A stretch of DNA of 64,000 nucleotides from Robiginitomaculum sp. (GCA_016765135.1 JAESQN010000020.1:1-64000), one strand, 5' to 3'. Numbered from the stretch's first letter, positions 34,691-44,013 are shown. Translations and numbers: made by a program. Notes: generated from the sequence alone by a model not told the origin.

Positions 34691-36123
34691 AACTAGCGCG
34701 GCATTTGTTAGGCTATGCACCGGTCAAGCTTGTCGCCGCCCTGTGTGCCTTTGGCGGCATATATGTATTCACAAGACTGTTGGACGCCGACCAATATGGC
34801 CGCTACGCCTTGATGTTTTCGGTTATGGCGCTGATGCACACCCTAAGCTTAACATGGGTTGAGGCGGCCGCTTACCGATTTACAGCAAAGGCCCATAGAG
34901 AAAACAAGCTTGCGGACCATTTCCGAACATCACTTATATTGCTGTTCCGGGCTTTGGGTGTTGGTTTGTTTCTGGTCATTATTTTGCTAATTGTGACATG
35001 GGACATGCCAAATTACCGGGCTTTCGTGCCTTATATTGCCCTGTTATTGCCTTTTAACACCATGATTAGAATCGCACAGGAAGCCCACAAAGCTAGCCAA
35101 CAAGTTAAGCATTATGCACTGGTCGCCATGTCAAAAATGCTTTTGGGGTTTATTGTCGGCGCATTGCTGGCCTGGCAAACCGGCTTGGGTGCGGTGGCAC
35201 CTTTCGCAGGTCTGTTATTTGCCTCCTTATGTTTGGTCTTGATTGAGGGGCGGTGGCTCCTCAAGCAAGCAGTCGGCGGGCGGTCTGATAAGGCGACACG
35301 CCGGGCCTGGTTATCTTACGGTGTGCCTACGGCCATTGCTTTAATGCTGGACATATTACTCTCCTCCGGGGACAGGTTTTTCATCGCCTATTTCATCGAC
35401 GAGGCGGCGGTCGGCGGCTATGCGGCGGGCTATGGGGTTGCCGATAAAACCGTGCTTGTCTTGTGTGCCTGGGTGGCTATGGCAAGCTCGCCCTTGATGA
35501 TGGCGGCCTACGAAAAAGGTGGACGGGCGGCAGCCCAAGAACAATCCAAAAATTTCGTCACACTGCTTTTACTGGTCGGACTGCCCGCCGCCACAGGGCT
35601 GGCTTTGGTGGCGGATCCATTAGCCGAAGCTATGATCGGCGAAAATGTGCGCGAACAAGCCAGACAAATCATCCCGTGGATTGCCTTTGCCGGCCTGTTC
35701 AACGGCTTGCTAATTCATTATTTCACCGAAAGCTTTAACCTCGCCCACAAGACCCGCACCCGGGCGCTGTTGATGTGTGTACCGTTGGTGATGAACATTG
35801 TCCTCAACATAATCCTGATCCCCATATACGGGGTTATGGGCGCGGTCATCTCCACACTGGCGTGCTATATTACGGCGGTAATATTGCTGGGCCTGGTCGG
35901 GCGAAAATATGTCAGCCTGGGTATTCCCGTAAAAGACACAGCGCTGATCATAATCGCCTGCGCAGCCATGTGGCCTGTGATTTATATGCTCCCGGCTTAC
36001 GGAACCTGGGCGGAGCTATTCATAAAAGCGGCGGCTGGAGGCAGTGTTTATATGCTGGCAATCTACGCACTCAATGTCGCAAATATACGCCAATTACTAA
36101 AACAAACCATCGCGAAACTATAA
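34687..36123 (+). CDS. Polysaccharide/lipid-linked oligosaccharide flippase (Wzx-like, MOP superfamily)
   Basis: 478 residues, about twelve to fourteen membrane segments. FGGIYVFTRLLDADQYGRYALM is the usual N-terminal signature; GDRFFIAYFIDEAAVGGYAAGY and PLVMNIVLNIILIPIYGVMGA match the polysaccharide-biosynthesis pattern. It would flip an undecaprenyl-linked glycan or similar lipid across the inner membrane. The start at 34687 makes an ATGA overlap; an in-frame extension to 34627 is inside the upstream gene. No glycosyltransferases are adjacent. Confidence 0.88.
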   Translation: MKLARHLLGYAPVKLVAALCAFGGIYVFTRLLDADQYGRYALMFSVMALMHTLSLTWVEAAAYRFTAKAHRENKLADHFRTSLILLFRALGVGLFLVIILLIVTWDMPNYRAFVPYIALLLPFNTMIRIAQEAHKASQQVKHYALVAMSKMLLGFIVGALLAWQTGLGAVAPFAGLLFASLCLVLIEGRWLLKQAVGGRSDKATRRAWLSYGVPTAIALMLDILLSSGDRFFIAYFIDEAAVGGYAAGYGVADKTVLVLCAWVAMASSPLMMAAYEKGGRAAAQEQSKNFVTLLLLVGLPAATGLALVADPLAEAMIGENVREQARQIIPWIAFAGLFNGLLIHYFTESFNLAHKTRTRALLMCVPLVMNIVLNIILIPIYGVMGAVISTLACYITAVILLGLVGRKYVSLGIPVKDTALIIIACAAMWPVIYMLPAYGTWAELFIKAAAGGSVYMLAIYALNVANIRQLLKQTIAKL

Positions 36124-36170
36124 ACCACTAAACTAATTTATTATTAAATTAGTTTAGTGGTTTATAGTTT
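36115..36170. terminator. 26-bp perfect inverted repeat between convergent genes, probable bidirectional terminator
   Basis: Arms 36115-36140 and 36145-36170 are exact reverse complements around TTAT. It begins inside the last codons of the flippase gene and lies before the convergent ATP-grasp gene end. The right arm contains AAATTAGTTTAGT, also present in the hairpin at 55831. AT-rich, with T-rich flanks on both strands. Confidence 0.65.
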
Positions 36171-36273
36171 ATAGAGTTTTGAAGCATGTGCAATTTTTGC
36201 TTGGTGATGCCTGCTTGGCCATTCTTAAAACTTACAAATCCTGGCTATGCTTACACGCTGCCTATGCTTATAT

Positions 36274-37503
36274 TTATTTTACTGGCGTGCCTTCCAGATA
36301 CATACTTGTTTTTTTCTTACGGCGGTTTTCGCGGATGGGCGCAATGATTTTATTGCCGTAGACGCCTAGTGTTGGCAGCGGGTCGAACGGGTCGAAAATA
36401 GCGTGATGGCAACGGCAAGCGTCCCAGACGGCGCGGGCAAGGCGGGCCGCGAATTCCCCGGCATTGATTTTGCGGGCCTTCAGCAGGCTGGCCAACATGG
36501 TCAACTCGCCTTTCGTCCAGGTATATTCAACCCCTATTTTTAAATCCCACGGATCTGCGAGAGCCGTAACAGGCTCGTCGTGGGCAATTTGCAACCCCCA
36601 AACACTGTGGGTTAGACCAGCACATTCGGCGATGCGGGCCAAGCTGACGCGAGGGTTTAATTCCATGAATGTCACTGCGCCAGTTCCCGGCTCGACAATA
36701 TATTGCAAACAGCCCGTGAACGAGTAGTTCATTTCTTTGACGAAAGCCTCCACCGAAGCTTTGATGACCCGGTTTGGCTCGACCGTGATACCGTAGGTCG
36801 TATAGCCCGTACCGTCGTTTTCGTGGGTGCGGGCAGCGCATATCTCCACGGCCCCCAATAGCTTGCCGTCTTTGGCCGAATAAACCACACTATGTCGTAG
36901 CCCGGACAGGTATTTTTGCAACACCAGTTCAGGATGTTCTTTCGGCCAATGAGGAAATTGGGCTTCAAATGCCGCCTGATCCTGTAAGATGAGCGCTTTG
37001 CGGTCAAATATATAGGCGTCCACAATGGATGGTTTGATGATAAATGGATAGCCGATTTCTTCGATAGCAGCATGGATGTCTTCCATGCTGGTGATTTTTT
37101 TATAAGGCGCGATGGGGCCGTTGATGCGACTACACAGATCAAACATATGGGTTTTATCCGTAGCCGCCGCAATGATTTCGCGACTTGGCAGGATCAATTT
37201 TGCCTGGGTTTCAAGAAAACCCCGGTGGCGGGTGACAAAGCGGATACCAGCCTCATTGACCGGCTGGATGCTATCTATTTCGGGGTGGCCCAACAACCAG
37301 TTACGAATAGGCCCGTAAGGTTCGTCCGTGCCTGGCTCCAATGGTTCATGCCAAAAAGACGCGTCAATATAGCGCGACCATTCCAGATAATTGCTGTATA
37401 TAGACACGCCGGCGTGAACGCTATGCCCTGCCCTTGACAAGGCCCGGGCCACCGGAAACGCCATTCTGGCATCACCAATCAGCAATATGGTGTGCTGGGT
37501 CAT
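36274..37503 (-). CDS. ATP-grasp family ligase
   Basis: 409 residues. A Rossmann-like N-terminal part (ILLIGDARMAFPVARALSRAGH) precedes an ATP-grasp fold: YPFIIKPSIVDAYIF (nucleotide-binding lysine), VLQKYLSG, and the metal-binding FMELNPRVS near residue 285. The family joins a carboxylate to an amine or thiol using ATP. It resembles the carbamoyl-phosphate-synthase-like and PylC-like group. A C-terminal basic tail (RENRRKKKTSMYL) is unusual. It is downstream of and coupled by ATGA to a GNAT/FemAB-type gene; the acceptor is unknown. Confidence 0.85.
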   Translation of the reverse strand: MTQHTILLIGDARMAFPVARALSRAGHSVHAGVSIYSNYLEWSRYIDASFWHEPLEPGTDEPYGPIRNWLLGHPEIDSIQPVNEAGIRFVTRHRGFLETQAKLILPSREIIAAATDKTHMFDLCSRINGPIAPYKKITSMEDIHAAIEEIGYPFIIKPSIVDAYIFDRKALILQDQAAFEAQFPHWPKEHPELVLQKYLSGLRHSVVYSAKDGKLLGAVEICAARTHENDGTGYTTYGITVEPNRVIKASVEAFVKEMNYSFTGCLQYIVEPGTGAVTFMELNPRVSLARIAECAGLTHSVWGLQIAHDEPVTALADPWDLKIGVEYTWTKGELTMLASLLKARKINAGEFAARLARAVWDACRCHHAIFDPFDPLPTLGVYGNKIIAPIRENRRKKKTSMYLEGTPVK

Positions 37504-38663
37504 GATGCTTTGGACATGAAAGGAAAGGCGGCTTTGGAAAACCCCAAAACCCGCTGTTTCGTCGAGATTTCTGTCCCCAATATTTGATCGGTGCGTCTAC
37601 GCACGCGTTCTAGGTTTTTTGACATGTTATACGGTGTATTATCTTCCATATATGACCAAGTTTCGCCCAAAATACCGACAAGATTTATAACTTTTTCCTG
37701 GGCGTAGATCGGCCCTTGCGCGATAGGGGTTTGTGTATTGGTGAAATATTTTTTGTAATGTGCCTGACCGGTGCCAGCATCATAATATCTAAGCCCGTGT
37801 CCCGGCATGGCTTGCATAATTTTATGGGTCAGTAACATACCTGGCGAATATTTGCCAAACTCCGGATCGAATGCGACGAGCCATCCATGTAAGAGATTGC
37901 CGCTTTGTATGTTAAGTTCCGCCGCAACCAGTTTACCGTCTATGCATAAGGTTGAAAGTATAGTTTGAAGGTCGGGGCAAGCACCGCTGCGCAATTGCTC
38001 AAGCATTTGCTTGACCCATGATGGCCTTAGCACATCATGGTATTTGCTGCGGGCATATTGTTCCCTTTTCATTGTGATCAAACGTTTGAACATTTCGGGG
38101 CATTTGTCATCAAATGTAAAAACTATCTCACTATGTTCTTTCTCTAATTTCCGGCTCAACCGACCAAGTTTCTTGAAAAACTTTTTGTGGGTCTGCGTTT
38201 GTTGTGCCGCAAAACTCTCCCAGTCGTGTCGTAGATCAGAAATATTTGCATAAACGGTTTCAATTGGATTTACCTCAATCCGATCACTTAAAACCAGTCC
38301 AGAGGTTCTAAAGCCTGAAATATTGTGGTCGTGTAAATACTGGGCAATATCAACAGTTTCGCCAGCGCGTACTACGGGGCCATTGCGATCAGAAAACGGA
38401 ACACCTATGGCTCTCGCCCAGCCCCCCATGCCAATATGCAAGGGCCAATAGGCCAGCAACCCGTCTTGATCTTCTTCGACAGTAATGGATACATCACCCC
38501 GGACTTTGCCGATCAAGCGTGCGAAGTCGGGATCAAAAAAGGGACTGTCATAGGGCATTTGCTCATGACTATTGGGCATTTGCCCGAGGCGAAGCTCTCG
38601 GAATGACGCCCACATGTCGTCAGGCAAATCTGCCGAATTATAAACTTTGCGCGAAAACGGCAT
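37500..38663 (-). CDS. GNAT acetyltransferase of the BioF2/CelD-like (FemAB-related) type
   Basis: 387 residues. The core region (about 165-330) reads KKFFKKLGRLSRKLEKEH, AAELNIQSGNLLHGWLVAFDPEFGKYSPGMLLTHKIM and YYDAGTGQAHYKKYF, matching the Acetyltransf_6 group associated with cellulose and exopolysaccharide loci and peptidoglycan peptide transfer. It would transfer an acyl or aminoacyl group to a polymer or lipid. The downstream ATP-grasp gene overlaps by ATGA. Together with the convergent flippase unit the region looks like an envelope-modification cluster (inference). Confidence 0.83.
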   Translation of the reverse strand: MPFSRKVYNSADLPDDMWASFRELRLGQMPNSHEQMPYDSPFFDPDFARLIGKVRGDVSITVEEDQDGLLAYWPLHIGMGGWARAIGVPFSDRNGPVVRAGETVDIAQYLHDHNISGFRTSGLVLSDRIEVNPIETVYANISDLRHDWESFAAQQTQTHKKFFKKLGRLSRKLEKEHSEIVFTFDDKCPEMFKRLITMKREQYARSKYHDVLRPSWVKQMLEQLRSGACPDLQTILSTLCIDGKLVAAELNIQSGNLLHGWLVAFDPEFGKYSPGMLLTHKIMQAMPGHGLRYYDAGTGQAHYKKYFTNTQTPIAQGPIYAQEKVINLVGILGETWSYMEDNTPYNMSKNLERVRRRTDQILGTEISTKQRVLGFSKAAFPFMSKAS

Positions 38664-38790
38664 TTAGTATTTCCCATCCACTAGCATAGTATATTAGGGG
38701 GCAGGATTTAAAAATTCGCTAAAGTATTGAAAGTATTATAGTTTACAAAACCTTACCGTCTTTGCTCCAATGTAAGTACCCAAGAGGAAA

Positions 38791-40377
38791 TTATGCCAAA
38801 TATGTTTGCGGGCAAAGCTTTTGATCTTTGAAGATACAGGCTTCTGATAGGGTTGCATCACAAAATGCACACAGAGCTTTCGGGTCGGGTTTGGTGATCT
38901 TGTCGTTTTGGATGCGAAAGCCTTTGTTTTTAAACCGCTTCAACGTGCGCGAAAACGTCTCCGGTGTCATATCCAGATATGACGCTATGGTGGATTTATC
39001 ATATGGCAAGGTGACCGCATTTCCCTTGCCACCACTTTGCTCCATACCCAGCTTGAGCAAAAACCAGCCGACCCGTTCTGTAGCCGTTTTCAACCTTGAA
39101 TGCTCGATTTGCTGTATCAAACCCTGTGACCGCATTGACAAACCACCGATCATACCCAAAGCTAAATTCCGGTTATCTGCAAGGCTTTGCCGGATAACCG
39201 GAGCGGGCATTGACAGCAATTGGGCATCTTGTACCACTTGGGCACTGACCAATGAGGGCGTGTTTAAAAACACGGACGCTTCCATGAGGCTGTCCCCGGC
39301 TGACAACATTTGCAAAACCGCCTCATCTCCGGCTTCCGTGCTTTTATAGAGCTTCACCCAGCCTCCCAAAACAAGATAATAGCGCGACAACATCTCGCCT
39401 TGCATAAACAGCAATTTGCCTTTTTCATAATCGAGAATATTGGCATGCTTCAACAACTCTGCCAAATCCTTGTCGTCAAGTTTCGAGAAAATGGGCAGGG
39501 TTTGGATCACCGCCATATGCTGGTCTAGCCTAGTTGGCGCTTTGACGATGACCGCCCCGGATGCAAGTCTGGAAACATGCGCGGGTTCTTTCATAACCAG
39601 ACCTTTAACAAGATCCGTTTCCGCGCTGCGCATGCGGTCAATTTTTCCCGTTAGAAGCTCGAACCAGGTGATAGGTGACAGAGCTTCCAGATCTTGCGTC
39701 CGTTTACTGTCCCTAAGCAAAGCATGGAGAGACTCCAGAACCTCCATAACATAGCCGTCAAGAACGGCTTCAACCTTGCGCTTTTGTCGCTTTGTTGCCA
39801 GGGACATAAATGCGCGCTTGTAGGCGGATTGTTCTTCTATGAGCGACAGCATACGCTCGGTAAATTCGCGATTTTTGAACACCTTGGAGCAAAACCCGTG
39901 CGCACCCCAGGCCCGTTCGCGCCCGACACGTTCTTTCCATTGCAGGAAATTGGAATAGGCGGTGACTTTCATTGGGTTGACATTTTCGACCCCAAAAGCA
40001 ATTTCGATATTCATCTCAATCGTCGGGTATATGAATATATAAGTGTAAGCATTAACGGCCTTGGAAAACTCGGTTGTGCCCTCTTGGATGTTTTCGCGTA
40101 ATTTGGTGAGGGCATTTTTGTTTTTGCGCACCGCATCCAGCTTCTTGCCCCATTCACTCGGCTGCTCCCCCGGCAGTTTTTCCAAAATACTTTCAAGTGC
40201 CGTGATGCTGTCATTCGTCGTACAATAGTGTGCGCGCAATTCATCTGCAAAAATTTCGCCGGAACTATCGACATATAATGCCGTCAGCCCGCGTTCAATT
40301 TGAAGCTGGTGTGTCAAGCCGCCTAATGCACGAAGTAGCAATATGGTTGCCGTTTCTTGCGGTACATCAATTTTCAT
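38791..40377 (-). CDS. NIT-domain / Crp-FNR hybrid transcription regulator with C-terminal four-cysteine tail
   Basis: 528 residues. Residues about 10-260 look like a nitrate- and nitrite-sensing NIT domain, with two helical halves each carrying its signature (QIERGLTALY at 26-35; KERVGRERAWGAHGF at 148-162). Residues about 295-405 are a cyclic-nucleotide-binding-type beta roll. Residues about 430-495 are a Crp-type HTH whose recognition helix TPETFSRTLKRF (471-482) has E473-xx-S476-R477, as FNR uses to read TTGAT. A C-terminal C-x2-C-x7-C-x7-C (Cys503, 506, 514, 522) could hold an Fe-S cluster or zinc. Divergent from narK1 with an FNR-type box between; it likely activates the nar genes. Confidence 0.88.
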   Translation of the reverse strand: MKIDVPQETATILLLRALGGLTHQLQIERGLTALYVDSSGEIFADELRAHYCTTNDSITALESILEKLPGEQPSEWGKKLDAVRKNKNALTKLRENIQEGTTEFSKAVNAYTYIFIYPTIEMNIEIAFGVENVNPMKVTAYSNFLQWKERVGRERAWGAHGFCSKVFKNREFTERMLSLIEEQSAYKRAFMSLATKRQKRKVEAVLDGYVMEVLESLHALLRDSKRTQDLEALSPITWFELLTGKIDRMRSAETDLVKGLVMKEPAHVSRLASGAVIVKAPTRLDQHMAVIQTLPIFSKLDDKDLAELLKHANILDYEKGKLLFMQGEMLSRYYLVLGGWVKLYKSTEAGDEAVLQMLSAGDSLMEASVFLNTPSLVSAQVVQDAQLLSMPAPVIRQSLADNRNLALGMIGGLSMRSQGLIQQIEHSRLKTATERVGWFLLKLGMEQSGGKGNAVTLPYDKSTIASYLDMTPETFSRTLKRFKNKGFRIQNDKITKPDPKALCAFCDATLSEACIFKDQKLCPQTYLA

Positions 40378-40445
40378 AGGCTATGTTTACTGGTTTATGG
40401 GCTAAAAGGCTATAGTTTTTCAAAAAAAAGTAAATTTGGTTTAAT

Positions 40446-40459
40446 TTGATATAGGTCAA
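40446..40459 (+). promoter_or_regulatory. FNR-type operator upstream of narK1
   Basis: TTGATATAGGTCAA, a near-perfect match to the TTGAT-N4-ATCAA FNR consensus. Its centre is 32 bp before the -10-like CATAAA at 40482-40487, the geometry of a class II activator site at about -41.5. It lies in the shared region with the divergent regulator gene. Confidence 0.85.
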
Positions 40460-40532
40460 ACTTATTTCTCATCAGCTTTGGCATAAAGTGCGTGGCTCGC
40501 TGGGAGTCGATATTAAACCGGAGGGTGTTGAC

Positions 40533-42008
40533 ATGGAGCTTCAAAACAAAGCCACGAGACTTTGGGGGGACTTTTTACGCGTAGACAAAGTTCAAATCAG
40601 AACTTTCCACGTCACTTGGTTTACATTCTTTTTGTGTTTCTTTGCTTGGTTTGGTATTGCCCCTTTAATGGTGGTTGTGCGCGAAGAACTTAGCCTGACC
40701 AAAGAACAAATCGGTTGGACAATTATTGGCGCGGTTTCCGCCACGGTATTTGCCCGGGTATTGATCGGCTATTTTTGTGATCGGTACGGGCCGAGATTAA
40801 CGTATACTTGGTTGCTGCTTTTTGCCGCTTTTCCAGTTATGGGTATCGGGTTTGCCCACGATTTTACCACTTTTTTGATTTTTAGAATTTTAATCGGTGT
40901 TATCGGGGCCTCGTTCGTAATCACTCAATACCATACAATCAATATGTTCGCGCCAAATGTGGTCGGTCAAGCCCAAGCGACCAGTGCAGGCTGGGGTAAC
41001 CTTGGGGGTGGTGTCACGCAATTTATCATGCCTATGATTTTCTCGGTCTTTGTGGTCGGCTTTGGTGTCAATGAAGCCTTTGGTTGGCGCGCCTCTATGG
41101 TGGTGGCGGGCATGGCGATTTTTGTCATGGGTTTTGTCTATTATTTCTTCACACAGGATTCGCCGGACGGTTCGTACAAGGAATTGCGCGCCCAAGGCAA
41201 AATGCCGCCCGCAGGTCAAGCCAAAGGTAATTTTGCTGACGCCCTCAAAGATTACCGGGTTTGGCTGTTGTTTTTCATCTATGCGGCGTGTTTTGGTATT
41301 GAACTAACTATTCTGGGCACGTTGGCGATGTATATGTTTGATTATTTTGGCCTAAACTTGGTAACGGCAGGCCTTGTGGCTGCAAGTTTTGGTTTGATGA
41401 ACTTGTTTGCCAGAACCTTGGGCGGAATTTTCGGCGATAACTGCGCCTCGCTGTGGGGGCTTAAAGGCCGCGCCACATGGCTGTTTGTCGTCTTGTTCAT
41501 CGAAGGGCTGGCATTGATGCTGTTCTCGCAAATGAATGTGCTATTTCTCGCCATTCCGACCTTGTTACTGTTTTCTTTATTCGTGCAAATGTCAGAAGGC
41601 GCAACATTCTCAGTGGTTCCGTTTATTTCCAAAAAATCTTTGGGTGCGGTCGCAGGTGTCGTGGGCGCCGGCGGAAATGTCGGGGCGGTCACATTCGGAT
41701 TTTTGTTCAAGGGTGATATCAGTTGGGACACCGCCTATTTCATCTTGGGCGCATTTGTCACAATCGCGTCTTTCTCTGCCCTGTTCATTCGCTTTAGCAA
41801 GCAAGACGAAATTGAGGCCGAAGAGCGTTTTGACAAAGGTTATACCCAGCATAGAAAAGAAGCCGCCCGCAAGCATCTTGAGGTTTTAGGGATGAGCGAT
41901 GAGGATATCGACGATGTTAAAATCTTTGGCAGCCGCCAAGCCTATGCCTATAAACGCCTCGAAACACTGGGGGTTGATATGACAAACCTGAAATTGAAAA
42001 AAGACTAG
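40533..42008 (+). CDS. narK1: Nitrate/nitrite transporter NarK1-type (major facilitator)
   Basis: 491 residues from the ATG at 40533, preceded by GGAGGG. Twelve-helix MFS protein. Family motifs: FDR-type loop GYFCDRYGPRLTYTW after helix 2-3, and the nitrate signature region QAQATSAGWGNLGGGVTQFIMP. It probably imports nitrate with protons, as NarK1 homologues do, while NarK2 exchanges nitrate for nitrite. It begins the nitrate locus, 155 bases from the divergent regulator. A predicted terminator and a repeat copy follow it. Confidence 0.92.
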   Translation: MELQNKATRLWGDFLRVDKVQIRTFHVTWFTFFLCFFAWFGIAPLMVVVREELSLTKEQIGWTIIGAVSATVFARVLIGYFCDRYGPRLTYTWLLLFAAFPVMGIGFAHDFTTFLIFRILIGVIGASFVITQYHTINMFAPNVVGQAQATSAGWGNLGGGVTQFIMPMIFSVFVVGFGVNEAFGWRASMVVAGMAIFVMGFVYYFFTQDSPDGSYKELRAQGKMPPAGQAKGNFADALKDYRVWLLFFIYAACFGIELTILGTLAMYMFDYFGLNLVTAGLVAASFGLMNLFARTLGGIFGDNCASLWGLKGRATWLFVVLFIEGLALMLFSQMNVLFLAIPTLLLFSLFVQMSEGATFSVVPFISKKSLGAVAGVVGAGGNVGAVTFGFLFKGDISWDTAYFILGAFVTIASFSALFIRFSKQDEIEAEERFDKGYTQHRKEAARKHLEVLGMSDEDIDDVKIFGSRQAYAYKRLETLGVDMTNLKLKKD

Positions 42009-42050
42009 TAGTGCGTATCTCTCAAATTGATATGTTGAACAACTTGTAGC

Positions 42051-42144
42051 CCTGTAGGGTGGATTAGGCTTCTTGGCCGTAATCCACCATCGGCAACCAC
42101 CAAAAGGTGGATTACGCGCAAGAAACGCTAATCCACCCTACAGG
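42051..42144. repeat. Dispersed 93-bp palindromic repeat, copy 2
   Basis: Begins CCTGTAGGGTGGATTAGGCT and ends with AGCCTAATC-like mirror GCTAATCCACCCTACAGG; the core has GTAATCCACC and GGTGGATTACGCG. It sits 42 bases past narK1. Confidence 0.88.
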
Positions 42145-42210
42145 TTTCGGTGGTTTTTCTACCCAGCATTTAAAGTGGTTCACTCTACTAGGTTTTTCTG
42201 AACCATGCTG

Positions 42211-42238
42211 AAAACGGGGGTTTTGCCCCCGTTTTTTT
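42211..42238 (+). terminator. Rho-independent terminator between narK1 and narK2
   Basis: ACGGGGG-TTTTG-CCCCCGT followed by a run of T. It separates narK1 from the narK2 promoter, so the two carriers are independently transcribed although they share the same operator sequence. Confidence 0.9.
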
Positions 42239-42266
42239 ATGTTTGCTCCAAAAATAATGATGGGTT

Positions 42267-42280
42267 TTGATATAGGTCAA
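42267..42280 (+). promoter_or_regulatory. FNR-type operator upstream of narK2-narGHJI
   Basis: TTGATATAGGTCAA, identical over all 14 bases to the narK1 site. A CATAAA hexamer lies at 42303-42308, again 32 bp from centre to centre. The rest of the 42009-42366 gap holds the repeat and terminator listed separately. Confidence 0.87.
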
Positions 42281-42366
42281 ACATGGCTTCCCCAACTGCT
42301 GGCATAAAGGTGACGGCTTAATAGGCCGAAGCACGCGCCTATCATTTTGAAAAGGGAGAGCTGGAA

Positions 42367-43977
42367 ATGGCAAAAGACTTATATGACTGGGACCCAGAAG
42401 ACGAGGCCCAATGGAACGCAACCGGCAAGAAGATTGCCACGCGTAATTTATGGATTTCAATTCCGGCACTTTTGTGCGGCTTTGCAGTCTGGCTGTATTG
42501 GGGCATTATCACGGTACAGATGATCAATCTGGGTTATCCGTTTGAAAAATCCCAATTGTTCACTTTAGCGGCGATCGCCGGGCTGACAGGTGCAACCCTT
42601 CGCATTCCCTCGACCTTTTTTATTCGACTCGCGGGTGGCCGAAACACAATTTTCCTGACCACGGCTTTGTTAATCATTCCGGCGCTCGGCACCGGGTTTT
42701 TATTACAAAATCCTGATACGCCTCTCTGGCAGTTTCAGTTAATGGCGCTTTTATCCGGTATTGGCGGCGGTAACTTCTCGGCCTCTATGTCCAATATCAG
42801 TTTCTTTTATCCCAAAAAAGTTCAAGGATATTCTTTGGGTATGAATGCGGGTTTAGGTAATTTTGGTGTCACCACCATGCAAATCCTCATCCCGCTTGTG
42901 ATGACTGTTGGCATGTTCGGCGGCACGGCTCTGACCTTGAAAGCCACATCCGGTACTTTGATCGGTAAAATCCCGGCGGGCACAGATACTTATCTGCACA
43001 ATGCCGGGTTTATCTGGGCCGCGATTTTAATCCCCATCGTGATAGCGGTCTGGATTGGTATGAATAATATCAAGGCGGCCCATGTTTCGCCCAATATCAA
43101 ATCGCCCTTTGGTGCCTTTGCCAAAATTCTGGGCATGTTGGCCATTGGTTTTGTCACCGCAACATTTGGTCTGTGGTTGATGTTACCATCGGATGTGGGC
43201 GGCTCTGGTATCATGCTGTCCAAATGGATTGTCCTGCCCATAGTTGTCATTTTGACAGTTTTTGCGCTACGGATGATCCCCGGCACCATCGGCCAAAGCC
43301 TGAAGCACCAGTACAAGATTTTCAATAACAAGCACACATGGGCCATGACCATTATCTATACCATGACCTTTGGTTCTTTCATTGGTTATGCGGTGGCTTT
43401 CGGACTGGCGATCAAAGTGATTTTCGGTTTCCAGCATATCATGGGCGCTGACGGTATTATTGATCACAGTCTGGCAAACCCGGACGGGCCATCGGCTCTG
43501 ATGTGGGCATGGACGGGGCCGTTTATTGGCGCGCTGATCCGGCCGCTTGGCGGTATGGTTGCCGATAAAATTGGCGGTGCCAAAGTTACGCAAATCATAT
43601 CCTTTATCATGGTGGCTTCTGCTCTTGGCGTAGCTTATTTCATGAAGCAGGCTTATGTCTCACCGACACCCCAGGACTATTTTCTACCGTTCCTGATCTT
43701 GTTCTGGATACTGTTTGCCGCTACCGGCATTGGTAATGGCTCGACCTTTAAGACCATCGCGGTGGTGTTTGACAAAGAGCAAGCCGGGCCTGTGCTTGGC
43801 TGGACTGCGGCGATTGGTGCTTACGGCGCTTTCATCATCCCCAAGGTGTTCGGCGAGCAGATCAAAGCCACAACACCGGAATACGCACTGTACGGGTTCG
43901 CGGCATTTTATGTGTTGTGCATCATTATTAACTGGTGGTTTTATTTGCGGCCAAACGCATATGTGAAAAACCCTTAA
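42367..43977 (+). CDS. narK2: Nitrate/nitrite antiporter NarK2-type (major facilitator)
   Basis: 536 residues. Long NarK2-type MFS carrier; helices begin IPALLCGFAVWLYWGIITVQM. GIGGGNFSASMSNISFFYP and MNAGLGNFGVTTMQ are the two nitrate-signature motifs of the family. It exchanges external nitrate for internal nitrite. Ribosome site GGGAGAG. It leads the narGHJI operon; 68 bases separate it from narG, with a hairpin (43994-44013). In several proteobacteria narK1 and narK2 are fused, but here each has its own promoter. Confidence 0.93.
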   Translation: MAKDLYDWDPEDEAQWNATGKKIATRNLWISIPALLCGFAVWLYWGIITVQMINLGYPFEKSQLFTLAAIAGLTGATLRIPSTFFIRLAGGRNTIFLTTALLIIPALGTGFLLQNPDTPLWQFQLMALLSGIGGGNFSASMSNISFFYPKKVQGYSLGMNAGLGNFGVTTMQILIPLVMTVGMFGGTALTLKATSGTLIGKIPAGTDTYLHNAGFIWAAILIPIVIAVWIGMNNIKAAHVSPNIKSPFGAFAKILGMLAIGFVTATFGLWLMLPSDVGGSGIMLSKWIVLPIVVILTVFALRMIPGTIGQSLKHQYKIFNNKHTWAMTIIYTMTFGSFIGYAVAFGLAIKVIFGFQHIMGADGIIDHSLANPDGPSALMWAWTGPFIGALIRPLGGMVADKIGGAKVTQIISFIMVASALGVAYFMKQAYVSPTPQDYFLPFLILFWILFAATGIGNGSTFKTIAVVFDKEQAGPVLGWTAAIGAYGAFIIPKVFGEQIKATTPEYALYGFAAFYVLCIIINWWFYLRPNAYVKNP

Positions 43978-43993
43978 ACCGTAAACCAAGCCC

Positions 43994-44013
43994 ACCCCTG
44001 TTTTGGCAGGGGT
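43994..44013 (+). promoter_or_regulatory. Hairpin in the narK2-narG gap
   Basis: ACCCCTG-TTTTGG-CAGGGGT without a T-tract. More likely an mRNA-stability or processing element within the operon than a terminator, since no promoter is seen before narG. Confidence 0.5.

Noticed and set aside
42051-42144. Repeat copies as CRISPR repeats
   Set aside because: They are dispersed singly over tens of kilobases with nested palindromes and no spacer array or cas genes.
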